Shown: positions 32,471-44,173, numbered from the stretch's first letter. The stretch: 64,000 nt of DNA from Rhodosorus marinus (GCA_029953675.1 JAMWBK010000008.1:1955001-2019000), one strand, 5' to 3'. Notes: generated by a model not told the origin, from the letters alone. Program-made: numbers and translations.

Positions 32471-35400
32471 TCTGAATAGGCAGATTCTAAAACAATGGGA
32501 GCGGGCCTCTGGAAAAAGTGAAAACGGTGTTGGAGCCATTCGTGCACTGCAGTGTTCCGAACTACGGCGTTTGAGAAAGTACTGTTTGGAACGGTGCGTC
32601 TCCAGTTGAGCATGAAGTATTGGTCCATAACTGTGACGATCCAAGAGAACACACAAACGACAATGGTATCAAACGACAATGGTATCAATCCCTATGGACT
32701 CAATCACTATAGTATCAGTCACCATGGATTAGGTACTATAGATCTACCTAAGTTAGAAGCAGATCTTCCCCCACCCCCCTTCCCCTAGGGGAGGCAGTAT
32801 GGATGTAAGTGACATGGAGGGTTTAGAGTTCACTGGGAAGTAGAAGAGAAGCAAAGAAGATTGGGAACCCAGTAAAAGTCCAAGGCATACTTGGGTTTGG
32901 GTTAAGATAGCGGGTGTTTCATCCCTGCGTCCGATTTGAACTACCATTGGCATGGAGTCAGTGGGTATCGCCGCCGGCGATCTTTGTCCTTGGAGACCAT
33001 TGAGAGTGGTTTTACCCAGTACTAGGTCGAATACCTTACTAACCAAGGGGCTTCTTCAAAGATCTTGATTTCCAACAAGAGAGCAAGCATATCGCAAAAG
33101 CGCAAAATCCTATAAAACCGATGCAGTGGAAATGTAAATTTTGGACCCGTGCGCCAACATAAACACGATTTCAAAAGTGTGTTTGTATCAAAACACAGTT
33201 ATGCGCTATAGTCCAAATCGGCGGTCGTCGGAGGTAAATAAACACTGCGATTTCGCTACCTCAGGATGGGTTCTCGTTTCGCCACCAATTGGCCGATTAG
33301 GGGCTGGAATTGCACGCTTCCTGTGGCACACAAATCTGTAATATTAGCTTCGATCTCAACTCAAGTTCAGTCAATACTGAAGAGTCTGAATTGAGTCAAT
33401 CAATCTTCAGCAAAGACATTTTCACGTTTTTCTGGTGCGTGCGTGTGGACTTTGGCCTCTGTTTGGATGATTGGAGAAAAGTACTCCCACGTGGGGCTAG
33501 AGGAGAAAAATACATTTCTGCTCGGTTTGGGCATTGGCTGGTTTTTACTCCGAGAATTTAGATCGGTGGTGGTACTGACACTGTCAAAGAGCAGACTATT
33601 TTTTTCGGACCTTGGCCGCACCCGCTTCAGATCTCATGACCATCCTAGACATGAACCTGGCGAGCATGGGGCTTCCTCCTCGCACAATGAGCGTTGTTCA
33701 CCAACGATTGGCTGTGGTTGGGTCCATTTATACTATAATGTCGCATGGAAATCCGTTGAATGAGATAGGGATTTCAATTGATATGGATGGTGAGGGCTTT
33801 GTTCGTTGGGGTGTCTCTCGTCAAATTGGTTTTGTGTTGGAAGTAGATTTCTTTTTTTTCTTCAACGTTTTCGAATTGGCTGTGCCTTTTGTCGTCAAGC
33901 TCCATTATCCCAATGATTCACATGAGCACAGCGATCTGAAAACCTGAATCGTCCAGCTGACAAAAACTGGAAAGAGAAAAATTAGAATTTCTATTTCATC
34001 ATAAGTGAAATAGCATATTATCTTTAATATCATATATGAGATTTATTCTTGCGTTTGATCTCTTTTCAGACTTTGAAAACGAAACATCAACCAAGCGTCC
34101 ATTTTCCTTGTTTTTGCGACTCATGTCTTGGATAATGCTGTGTGATTACCGATGAATTCTGATAGTTTCCTCGCAGCTCAGGTCGTAAGCTGCAGAAACG
34201 ACACCCATTTCGAGGATTCGATCGGTATCTATTCACAAAACCGAGGCTAACGGTGCCAAAACCCCGGAAAAAAATCGAAGGGGACATGCTCAGTGGATTC
34301 GGACCCTCCCCCAAATGGTACAAAAACCCACTTTTCTCCCTCAGCTCAGTCGGAACAAAAGTTCTTTTTTCGACGACCGTATGCTGCATGGTGAATGTGG
34401 GCCTCAGGCATACCCGATTTCAAGAATACCTAGATTTCAACCTTCTTTGTGCCCAATTGGCCCCATTGCAAGCGATCGCTATATCGGCGATTCGAACCGG
34501 CTCGATAAGATCCTGCCCCAGCGCTTTCCCGAGCTCTTGCCCCAACGCTGGATGTGGGCCTTTGGTTGGTTGCGGAAGGTAAGCGGAGATCGTCTGGCAA
34601 TTGGTAGAACGCGGGGGGTCACTCCTTTCGGCGGTTGAGAAAGGAGGAAATTAAGGAATGGATTTATTTTGAGCATACGAATATATTGTATTTTAGTAGT
34701 ATTAATTAGTACAGCAATGGGACAGCTTTTTCATAAATATACTAAATAAATTCAGCTTGGAGCTTGTCCCATTTTCGAACGTTCATTCAATGCCCCACAC
34801 ACTGCGCCCCAAAAGTTTAGGTCGACCAGTCAACTTTTTATCAGTATCACCCTGGCGTTGGCCCCTTCGCCCCTTCGCCCGATTCCTCATTGCCTCATCC
34901 CGCCCTTTTAGGATACGTCGAAATATTGCCTGGAGTGTTTCCCTCAGCCTAAGTAGCTGAGAAGGGCGAAGGAATTCGCTGATGATTCGCGCTTCGAGGA
35001 CGAGCTGTCTTCATCAAAACTTCTTTGGCAGGCATTTCATAATAAGTCGACTATTGTGAGCGTGACTGGCCTGGGACGAGTGATTGAAGACGTTGATGAC
35101 GAGCGTCGAGGCGAAACGGTCTGGTGGAAGCGCTTCACTGGTGGCATTTGTAGGAAATCATAGTTTTTTCGGGTTTCGTTAGTCTGGGGTCTAAGTGACC
35201 CCAGGTGATCTAAGTGAGTTTAGAGGGAACATATAGTAGTGGTATTGCGCTGCGGTACGAAGCTGCCGAAAAATGGCTACGGGGTTGGTTTCGAGCACAA
35301 CCAAGATCCTGATGAAGGGGAGAAGAGTGTTTTGATCCAATTTCGGCAGGCTTGGGGAAGACTCTTTGCCTTGGTTTTCCATTTTCTTTTTGTTGAAAGC

Positions 35401-36544
35401 GAAAACTGGCATTTATCTCCTTGCCGGCTTCAAAACTTGACGTAGTGCCATGTCACAGAAATAGCCTAAGTGCGAGGGGTCTAAATCACATGTGGAGTTT
35501 CAACGGTGGCTACACTTTCGCAAGTTGGCGCTTAGCAATTGTGTTCCTACAGTCCATCCATCCCGGAATAAGTCTCCAGCTCTTCGATTCCAGATCGTAA
35601 ACGCGTTTTGTACTAAAGGACTCCCTAGTCGAGCCCATCAAGAGTGAATAAGAAATCAATCGATGCGTTATGGAACCCGGAGCGGGTTCTGGGTGGCTAC
35701 GTTGTATCATTGGTACTATCGTAAAGGTCTTTTCGTCTAATCGACTAGCCTAGGAGGCCAGGAAAGCATTTCCCTTCCACAGAGTCTGAGCGTCCCACAC
35801 ACGTTGTGCATTTGTACTATCGTAAAGGTCTGTTCGTCCAGTCGACGAGCCTAGGAGGCCAGGAGCGCGTTTCCCTTCCATAGAGTCTGAGCGTTCCTCA
35901 CACTTCGCTTACTTGTGTTGCAGGGTTCTGTAGATGTAGAGTAATCTCTCGCAGCAACTCATCAGCTTGCTTGCTGATCTGCCGGCGAACTCAATACAAG
36001 AGGGCACGGTCAGATGGGAGCCCAAACCGCAAGTATTTATGTAATGGGTGGGAAAACGTATAGATACCGTGATTCTGGCCAAGCAAAAATAAATACCGAC
36101 CGGTATTTTTTCAGATTACCGGTATTTTCGGAATACAGGTATTCTCCACAATACCGGTTTTATCCTAGCCAAGAAATCGAGGGTACGGCCAACAAAAAAA
36201 AGCTCTGCCTTCTGAGGATCGAACAAATGGGATATTGAAAGAACGTATTTACGTTCACTCAATCTCCCGTCCAACCTGTCGACCCGATCCTACCCCTGGC
36301 TATCCGAAGGGTAAGCCAAAGATCCCAACGCTGCTCCAGGCAAAATTGGACCTTGCGCCTCTGTCTTCATTTGGCCGCATCGTTTATACCCCTCTGTCTG
36401 CATTTACTCCGATGCCGGTATTTGTTTTTCGTAGATAAATACGGACAATGCCTGCTGAGAAAAATAAGTACCTCGGAAATTTTGGGTCGTTTTCCCGTAA
36501 ATACTGAGCCAATAAATGTTTCTGTTTTTTGTACCTCACGATGG
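32471..36544. other. 4-kb region without a supported gene
   Basis: Contents noted: TGGTATCA repeated near 32664-32690; a 111-codon frame at 33612-33947 (MAAPASDLMTILDMNLASMG...) of unknown nature; an orphan Met-less frame ending at about 35162 (FEDELSSSKLLWQAFHN...); a tandem duplication at 35713-35913; and ACCGGTATT-type motifs in both orientations at 36096-36165. None is strong enough to call a gene. Confidence 0.4.
35713..35913. repeat. 101-bp tandem duplication
   Basis: Two copies begin at GTACTATCGTAAAGGTCT (35713 and 35814). They share CCTAGGAGGCCAGGA and TTTCCCTTCCA, with about 15 differences. Confidence 0.85.
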
Positions 36545-36925
36545 GACAACGCGAATATGTACGAGCGTCGGCAAAGAGTTGAAAAATACGATGCGGGGGC
36601 TTTGTCTTCCCCAAGCATTCGTGCTTCAGCTCTAGCTCATCGGCTGGTACATCTGGTCATTGAGGGCTTTGGGTTTTATGGATTCCTTTGGTTCCCGTTG
36701 GCTTCGGGAATTGTTCCGGGAACGCCCTGACCGTATGTCCTCGGTTTTTTACCCGTTTAAGATTCTTGCTGTGGCGTATGACGGCGCTATGTGGCGTATG
36801 AAAGCTGCTTTGCTGTTGGAGGCGCGCGATCTTCGCCTCCATAGTCTTTTCTTTTCCCTCGGGATTTTTTCTCTCAGTCTCCGATTGGACATGTTCGTTC
36901 AACAAACATATGTACTTTGGACGAA
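36545..36925 (+). mobile_element. Family A non-LTR element, 5'-truncated copy
   Basis: The last ~380 bp of family A: AGALSSPSIRASALAHRLV, then VIEGFGF, the GSRWLRELFRERPDRMSS stretch and WRMKAALLLEARDLR in shifting frames. The tail CTCAGTCTCCGATTGGACATGTTCGTTC follows. It is the best preserved of the truncated A copies. Two TATGTGGCGTATGA-like repeats near 36776-36800 show a local duplication. Confidence 0.85.
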
Positions 36926-38565
36926 GCAGGTGAGTTAACCCAGGACTAACGTGGCTCGAAGTCCAAAAGGTCAGGACATTCAAGACAGAGAGACTGTTTC
37001 CATGCACATATCCACTCTGCGGTGTTGCCGTTCGGGTGATTCCATAAGTGTTTTGAGTGTGTACCAATGCCATGGCTGGTTTCAAGACAAATTCGTTTTC
37101 AGAGCCTGACTACTCTGAAAGTATTCAGCAACCTCAGACGGATGTGACCCGTTTCAATATAACATAGATGAGACAAACAGACAAAAACGCCGAGGAGGGG
37201 GACGATGGCCACTCCAACAACCACTCGAACCGGCGAATCAATGACAAGCACAAAAGCAGAAAGTCGTCGCTTGGGGCAAGGACTTTTCTTTTTTTTTTCA
37301 CCACATCTTTGCCCACCCTGCTTTTGGCTTGTACAAGTCTGTACACGTTTTGCGGTCTAGGGGACGCTTCTATGTTGGGAAGTTCATCATATTGAATTGG
37401 TCTAATAATTCATATTCACAGATTTATTGATAATTCCAGATCCGTACCTCGCGTGTAACCACCGAGTTTCGCGTTGACGTTTTTCATCAGCTACGTACCG
37501 GTTGCTGAACGCGTTTGGATGCAGACTGGACCCCACCAAACAACCATCGCTTAGCATCAAAATATAAAACAAAAATCTCGAAAAAGGGAAAAGGTCTTTG
37601 GTTGTAAATTGGAACCACTTCTCTCTATTAGCGAGGATCACCATCCCTGAGCCTAGTTCTGAATAAATAATCCTAATCTTCAGTCAACGGTTCACTAAGC
37701 GGACAATTGAGATCTGACCTCCCCTAATGTAGGGTGGATAAGGTTAATCCCAAGAGGTATTTTGTGGTTATGATTCTGATATTAAGGATGAATACCCATC
37801 TATTAATGAAGAAATCGTAAATTTCCTTGTTAAGTGAGTACTAAAGATATTGAATAGCGATAAGTCTTGGAACCTGAGAGAAATATGGGTCGAGGGGAAG
37901 TATCGTATCCTACATTTCCAATATACTAGGCGCTGTTAAGAAAATGGTTCTCATTCCCTCCCGAGCTTCACCCGTTTTTGATCTAGTGTAACAACAATTG
38001 GATGCCCTGATTGGTGACGACTAAACCCCATTCATCATTTTCGTGTCTGATTGGTCATCATCGTGCAAAAGCCGCCGCAATCCGTTCTGGTCAAGTCGTT
38101 TCTTTTTTTTGTTCGCTCGCGAGACAAATTTTAACTCGCAAGGTGTCGATTTGAAATGGAGTTTTCGCAACGTCCTGGACGTGGAAGAGTCGAACGGACT
38201 CGTTGTTCAATCTCTGAAAACTTGATGATGTGTGAAAAACCAAACCAAAAGTAAAATGTGAATTTCCGTAGCTTAAACAAATTCATTCAACTCGAAGACC
38301 GGCCAGACGTAAGGGCAAGTCGCTCGGGTCCATAGCTGTAAAGAAGACTGGTGCGGCCTTAGATTCGTTGTTGCTGTTGTCAATGAACGTGGGGATTGCT
38401 GTGGTGATCTGTGAGCATCACGTAGACTATACATGACTAGGTAGGCAAGCGATGACGGTGGAAATCGGCGGGGGAAAAGGTGAGTGGGGTTGGGTGTCGT
38501 AATTGAAGAATTGAAGCAGGCCTGTCCCCAGGGTTGATCGGTCGGCCAGCGGGTAACAGGGAGAG
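36926..38565. other. Intergenic upstream of the PQQ-type gene
   Basis: No gene seen. This is the upstream region of the gene starting at 38566. A T-run lies at 37289-37299. Confidence 0.4.
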
Positions 38566-41500
38566 ATGGGGAAGATCGGGGGTTTTGGGGTGGCCTTGGC
38601 TTTGTTGGCGGGAATCACTGGCGGGTTGGTTTTTGATGCTGAGGACTTGGTTTCCACCGTTGCGGTGGAAGGAGATTTCCAGTCTATCCTGGACTTGGAC
38701 TGGATACCCGGGGATCTGTCACGCCTAGTATTGTGCGAGAAGCGCGGATTGGTGTGGTTGGTAATAGACGGGGCGCTTCAGTCCAAGCCGTTCCTGGATA
38801 TTTCAGACAAAATCGTTAACTTTGGGGCGAGGGGTTTAACGGCGTGTATGGTGGACGCCGACTTTGAAAACCACCCGTACTTTTACGTGTCCTACGTCGA
38901 TAATAGGCTAGTAGAGACGGACTTCCGCACCGGAACCAAGGGAGCAATTGTAGCCAGGTACAAGGTGACTAGTGATTTATCGGAGGCAATCAACCCAGTT
39001 ATTCTGATGGGCACACGATCTCCTCCAGAATCTGGATGTAGTAATCCAAATATTGCCAAGCGGGACAATATATGTCTGGAAGATAGGAGTCACAACATGG
39101 GGGGTCTAGTGATGAGCCCCGGCGGCAGAATTTTCGTTGGAATTGGTGATGCCTCCAGCGTCTCACAGTTTACAGAACTGCAGATCCGAGCTCAGAATCT
39201 GGATTATAAGACTGGGAAGGTTCACTGCATCACGAGAACGGGCGTGGCGTGCGGGAACAATCCTTTTATCCAGAACGGTGATCGGACTACCAATAGAGCC
39301 ACCGTGTGGACTTTCGGAGTGCGAAACCCTTTCAGAATGTGTTGGGATCCAGTTCTTCAGATACCACTGATTGCCAATGTGGGCATGGCGGGCTGGGAGA
39401 GCGTATGGCCTGGTTATCGGGGTTTCAATTATGCATGGCCCTGTAAAGAAGCTCAGCGCACCAATCTGAAGGCAACTTTCTACGAGATATGTGAGCAGAT
39501 CAAGGATGGCGAGATTGAAGTACATTCAGATCGCACCCTCTGGGACTATAGGCACACCTTGGGAGCTGCGGCTACTGGTGTTGTTCGCTTACACTCGAAC
39601 AAGTGGCCGGCGCAGCTGAGAAACAAGATCGCAGTTGCTGACTACACAAACAGTTGGGTCAAGTTAATCGAGGTCGACGAGAATGGCCTAGTCGGATCCC
39701 ACATAGACTTCATTTCAGAGGCTGGTGGACCTGTCCAGCTGAAAGAGGGCCCAGACGGTTGGCTCTATATGGTATCAATTCTTACGCAACAGGTGATCCG
39801 GATAGAGTATAGGGTGAATACGAGCAGACCAGAGGTTGTGAGAGTAGACCCACCCCCGGACTTTGAGAACACGGAGTTGACGTCGGACATTTCGGTGAAG
39901 TTCTCGAAGAATATTGACTTCTCCACCGTGACGAAGATGTCCCTCAGGATTGTTGAACTTTCGACTGTTACGAGGGTCCATGTGGACTACGATTGGAAAC
40001 GCGCTACGAACACGGTGACTGCACGTCCTCGGAAAAGACTGGAGCGTAATTTGCGGTACAAGATCTCTGTGACAACAGAGATCACTGACACTGCTGGTCG
40101 AGAGCTGAAGAGCAAGTTTTCCTCCTATTTCCGAACCGGTTCCGGTTATGCTCTGCGCTTGTCGGAATTAGATTGGAAATCTTCTACCAATGGAGGTTCC
40201 GAGTACCCCGTTTTCAGAGACAAGCAATTTCCTACTTTTGCAATTGACGTGCCACCGCTTAGAATTCGTGGTACACTGTTCGAGAGCGGAATCGCCATGA
40301 TCGCACCTGGCAAGGTAGAGGTGGAGGTACCGAACGGGTGCACTAGACTGCAAACATATGTTGGTGTCGACGATGTCGTTCAGCAGCTCGACACCACAGG
40401 GCTGTTCTTCGTCGTTAAGGAGAGGACCAATAACGGCGTCAAGAAGCTGCACGAAGACGATTTTCCGGTGCTTAGGACTGACCGGCCCCTATTTATTGAT
40501 GTGGACGTGACTGGAGCTAGTAGTGTGATTTTGGAGACGCAGAAGCCAGGCACGACTACCAATAACGACTCGATTGCGACCTGGGGTTTACCAAATTTCA
40601 GATGCGGAGGATACGACGACGACAAAGCTAACGTAGCGAGCATCAGGCCAACCGGTGTCATCGACATAAGCGATTCAATTATCGTCAACTTTTCAGAGTC
40701 TATGGACATAGCGTCAACCACCGCAGCGACCCAGATTCTTCTGCCGATTGCGTTGGGAGGCTATATCATTGGGTTCAGAACAGAATTCACCCCGGATCAG
40801 AAAACCATGGTGTTGACTCCGAACGAGCCACTAGACTATGACACCGAGTACTCATTAACGATCGCCGAGAGCGCAATGGACCTCGCTGGCAACGGCCTGA
40901 AAAACACATTTGTGCGAACTATCAAGACCGAGGTCGTTAAACTTTCTGGTGAAGTGTTTCAGCTTGTGGATATCAAGACGCAGGCGATCAGAAATCCTGA
41001 GGGTGTAATGATCTGGCGCGAAGGCCATGAGATGCGGATACGAGCAGGCACAGATGTTGACTACCTAGTTCCTGGAAACTGTGGAGCGTTGAACCTTTCT
41101 ATGAGGGCCAGGTGGAACCCTGCTAGGGTTGTCGTTAAAGATTTGGCGGGAGATGCTATTTGTGACACCGGCCTCATACCCAAGGGCAGGACTGCGGACC
41201 TCATTTGCGATATCTCAGGACAAACTCGGATAAGGCTATCGATTCGAGGATCTGGTATAGCGCACATCTACAAATCCACCATCAACTGCGCGTTGGGCTC
41301 CATGAACCCGCGATGTGAATTTGGGGACGAGATCCCAGAGAAGTTCAGGATCGGGGATGTCGTGAGATTCAGTGCCAAATGCTACAACTACCAGGGTGAT
41401 TTGATCAAGAAGGAGGAGCTCTTTTGGATAGTTTCACTTATTCATTGTCAGACGATATGTCACAGACATGAGGAATTGACGGAAGGGGGAGTTTCTGGCG

Positions 41501-41853
41501 GGATTTATGAGGTTCCAGACCATGGAGACTTCTTCTTCCTTGAGATTCAGGTATTTGCGAGCAGCGGCGGAAGGCGTGGGGTCTCCACTATTCAAATACG
41601 TCCGACCACTGCTTCAGTGACAGTGACCACGATGCCTTCTGGATTGACAGTGTCTTCTGATTCATTATCTGGACCATCTCCGCTACGTTCTATGACTGTG
41701 GTCGGCGCCAATTTCACAATCAACGCTGTGGAAAGAGAGCGTGGTCAACGGTTTGCCTTTTGGGATGATAATACGCAGCTAGGCCCGGCTCGCTTCTTGC
41801 TCTTCAATACGCAGGGAGGCCGTACCTACAACGCAGTCTACCACGACAATTGA
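38566..41853 (+). CDS. Secreted multidomain protein: PQQ-type sugar dehydrogenase propeller + Big_5 + NPCBM + Big_5
   Basis: Intronless, 1095 residues, with signal peptide MGKIGGFGVALALLAGITGG. Residues ~35-416 resemble the glucose/sorbosone dehydrogenase (GSDH) propeller: HNMGGLVMSPGGRIFVGIGD, GKVHCITR, WTFGVRNPFRMCWDP and FNYAWP. Residues ~419-525 are an Ig-like Big_5 (SbsA) domain (VRVDPPPDFENTELTSDISV ... KISVTTEITDTAGREL). Residues ~531-681 look like NPCBM, a carbohydrate-binding module (LSELDWKSSTNGGSEYPVFR, IRGTLFESGI, LQTYVGVDD, DSIATWGLPN). Residues ~687-790 are a second Big_5 (IRPTGVIDISDSIIVNFSES ... LTIAESAMDLAGNGL). The ~300-residue Cys-containing C-terminus is unassigned. Likely an extracellular or wall-bound sugar-binding protein; whether it is a PQQ-dependent oxidase is unproven. 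The domain set is typical of bacteria, so horizontal origin is possible. Confidence 0.88.
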   Translation: MGKIGGFGVALALLAGITGGLVFDAEDLVSTVAVEGDFQSILDLDWIPGDLSRLVLCEKRGLVWLVIDGALQSKPFLDISDKIVNFGARGLTACMVDADFENHPYFYVSYVDNRLVETDFRTGTKGAIVARYKVTSDLSEAINPVILMGTRSPPESGCSNPNIAKRDNICLEDRSHNMGGLVMSPGGRIFVGIGDASSVSQFTELQIRAQNLDYKTGKVHCITRTGVACGNNPFIQNGDRTTNRATVWTFGVRNPFRMCWDPVLQIPLIANVGMAGWESVWPGYRGFNYAWPCKEAQRTNLKATFYEICEQIKDGEIEVHSDRTLWDYRHTLGAAATGVVRLHSNKWPAQLRNKIAVADYTNSWVKLIEVDENGLVGSHIDFISEAGGPVQLKEGPDGWLYMVSILTQQVIRIEYRVNTSRPEVVRVDPPPDFENTELTSDISVKFSKNIDFSTVTKMSLRIVELSTVTRVHVDYDWKRATNTVTARPRKRLERNLRYKISVTTEITDTAGRELKSKFSSYFRTGSGYALRLSELDWKSSTNGGSEYPVFRDKQFPTFAIDVPPLRIRGTLFESGIAMIAPGKVEVEVPNGCTRLQTYVGVDDVVQQLDTTGLFFVVKERTNNGVKKLHEDDFPVLRTDRPLFIDVDVTGASSVILETQKPGTTTNNDSIATWGLPNFRCGGYDDDKANVASIRPTGVIDISDSIIVNFSESMDIASTTAATQILLPIALGGYIIGFRTEFTPDQKTMVLTPNEPLDYDTEYSLTIAESAMDLAGNGLKNTFVRTIKTEVVKLSGEVFQLVDIKTQAIRNPEGVMIWREGHEMRIRAGTDVDYLVPGNCGALNLSMRARWNPARVVVKDLAGDAICDTGLIPKGRTADLICDISGQTRIRLSIRGSGIAHIYKSTINCALGSMNPRCEFGDEIPEKFRIGDVVRFSAKCYNYQGDLIKKEELFWIVSLIHCQTICHRHEELTEGGVSGGIYEVPDHGDFFFLEIQVFASSGGRRGVSTIQIRPTTASVTVTTMPSGLTVSSDSLSGPSPLRSMTVVGANFTINAVERERGQRFAFWDDNTQLGPARFLLFNTQGGRTYNAVYHDN

Positions 41854-43109
41854 GTCCTTTCTTCCCGGGTTGACTCTCCGATGCCCTGAGTGGGACGCTC
41901 AACATGCATGAGTATTAGGTAATCACAGCACGGTAGAAATCTATGACATATCCCGCATCGCGGTTCTGCCATAGTATAGTACGTGCTCGCAATACGCAAA
42001 CACGGTCTATCAGCAAACATTATCATGCTTGCTCGGGTGAAGGGCTCTTGCACAAAAGCGCTTTCGCCGAGGAGTCGCGCGGAAGGAGGGAGTGAAGAGG
42101 GGCTCCATAAATGGAACTTCATCATGGGAGTTTGCCTGTGCGTACCTTGATCGTAGTGTAGTATTGCCTTTCCGGCGGTAAGCGCGTACGAGCTAGTAGT
42201 GATGGGTTGGTTTCGTATATACCAGAGCCCCACTTTAAGAAATGTCCTTATTCAGAATTCGACGTTTTATCTACCCTCGCCGTTGTAGCGACATTTACCT
42301 GAACCCCATTTCCACGAACGTCCGAGCTTTTCCAAGAGCGTCGTGTTGACTGACCAGCACAGGTCCTGGTCCATGCTATGGAGAATTTTACAGTTCAGTC
42401 CACATTCTGCATTCTTTAAGCTTCTTCCTTCTACACTTCCAACACTTCTGAGAATTTTACGCTTTAGCAAACATTCTACCACGGTTTTGTTTGTCTGGGT
42501 TAAACACTTGCAGCGGCGCCGCAATCACGCCCTGAAACTGGCGCTTCTCGGCCGCGTATCAGACGCAGCCCACCCGCCTTCAGGCCACCTAGTGACAACT
42601 CGTGGAGATGTTCCCGGAGCCTGAGCAGTGCCCTCTCCCGGATTCTATTAGGACGCCCTATTGGCGTCCCAGAAGATCTGAGGGAAGATGGCGACGCAGT
42701 GGATCCTTCGACCGGTTGTCCACCGGATCCGCGAACTGCTCGTCCCCCATCAACTGGCCCATTGGGAGTCAGCGCCGGATGCGAACGCTCACTCCATGCG
42801 ATTCAGGCCCATCTCTCGTGCGAACCTGATGCTGGGGTTCGCACGTAGTAAAAGTGGCGCATTACTGGAAAGCGATATCCAATGAGGGGAGAGAGTTGAT
42901 CCTCGTACCATTCGTGGTTGAGACCTAACGCCGATTTGGACAAGAAGGGCTTGAGTTCCTTCGAAAAGCCACGGCACATCTGCACCATCGGGAATCGCAT
43001 TTATCTTTGGTAAGAGCACTGCTGAATCGCTTTCTATGGCAACAGAATGCACAGTGGTGCCAACACGTGATCGAGAAAGACCGGGCGGACCGGTCGATCT
43101 TCCCACTAG
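41854..43109. other. Intergenic grading into retroelement debris
   Basis: No supported gene. From about 42600 the sequence becomes GC-rich, with broken frames that may belong to the family C fragment that follows. There is no identifiable motif. Confidence 0.35.
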
Positions 43110-43690
43110 CAAGAAGTTAGATGAAACAGCACGACGAAATCTGTACGGAGCTGGCGCGATGGCTGAATCGCTGGAATTTCATCGAAATTAAACAAGAACC
43201 CGAAGGGTACTTCGAGAACTAGCGAATAAGACCGGATATCATTGCCACTCATCCAAGGACGTTCCAAAGGTATGCGCTGGACGTGACGGTTACATCGCCA
43301 CTGCAGGAGAAATACGTGAATCGGAGTGGGTCAGAGAATGGATATGCAGCGAAACGAGCGGAGAGGTGGAAAATGGCACATTATAAGGAGGCGATGTCGG
43401 TGGAGAAGCCAGACGACAAGTTTCCAGCACCAGTCCTCTGCATCACGGACTGGAAATCGCCTGCCGCACAGGAAGAAGAGGGGAACCCGCCAAATCCAGC
43501 CGAAAATCCTATGATCGGTTCCATCCAAAAACTCCTATCGAACTGGAGTCACCGACAGGCGTTTGGGGAATTGGTGGAGAACCGGAGGATTAGTGAAACG
43601 GAACATGTGCGTCTCCGTTTGCACCGAATCAGGAGGAGGGACATAGCTGCGAAACTTCCCATCCAGACACCAGCGGGGTCTGAACACTGA
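43110..43690 (+). pseudogene. Family C non-LTR element, endonuclease fragment 1
   Basis: Reads ELARWLNRWNFIEIKQEPEG, then (after a stop) RPDIIATHPRTFQRYALDVTVTSPL and, further on, ENGYAAKRAERWKMAHYKEA. The PD-x(n)-LDV pair followed by Lys/Tyr is the pattern of the restriction-like endonuclease at the C-terminus of R2/NeSL-type non-LTR elements. About 90 further residues follow to a stop at 43690. It is distinct from families A and B. Confidence 0.65.
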
Positions 43691-43839
43691 CGAAGTGAAC
43701 CTAAGCCTGAAACAACTGCTGGGATCGCTGCGGGGAGTAAAAACGTTTAGTACATGTACTATACGTTCACAACGACATACACTGCAGGCATTCAACGCCT
43801 GTGGAGACTGGACGTGACGCTGGAACCGAGCGGACACTA

Positions 43840-43990
43840 GCCAGGCAGCCACCTTCGACTGGACATTTTAGCACGCCATCCTCGGACCGGGAAGCTGTAC
43901 GTGATCGACGTCAAAGTGACATCGCCGCTGCCAAAGACCTACCTTCACAAAACGCCCTGGGAGACCGGGTACGACTAGTCACATATCCCT
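43840..43990 (+). pseudogene. Family C endonuclease fragment 2
   Basis: Reads RLDILARHPRTGKLYVIDV, KVTSPLPKTYLHKT and ends at a stop. It aligns with fragment 1 (PDIIATHPRT ... ALDVTVTSPL). Confidence 0.6.
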
Positions 43991-44173
43991 CGTCCAACGT
44001 AACCCGATCTTCAGAATGCATCGCTTTATTTAGAATCCCAGACCGTGCATCCTCGCAAAGATCGTGGACCTTGTGAGCGGGTATAGAACGGTGAGAGGGC
44101 TGATCACCAATGTTTTTGTCCCGATGCCGTACCCAAATGAGCCTAGTTACAATCAGAAAATTCATCGAGGAAG

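Noticed and set aside
32664-32690. TGGTATCA repeats as a retrotransposon primer-binding site
   Set aside because: The motif is short, repeated within a simple repeat, and there is no LTR or polyprotein beside it.
33612-33947. 111-codon frame MAAPASDLMTILDMNLASMG...
   Set aside because: Its first half looks protein-like, but there is no recognised motif, no neighbour support and a poly-Phe run. It is not called as a gene.
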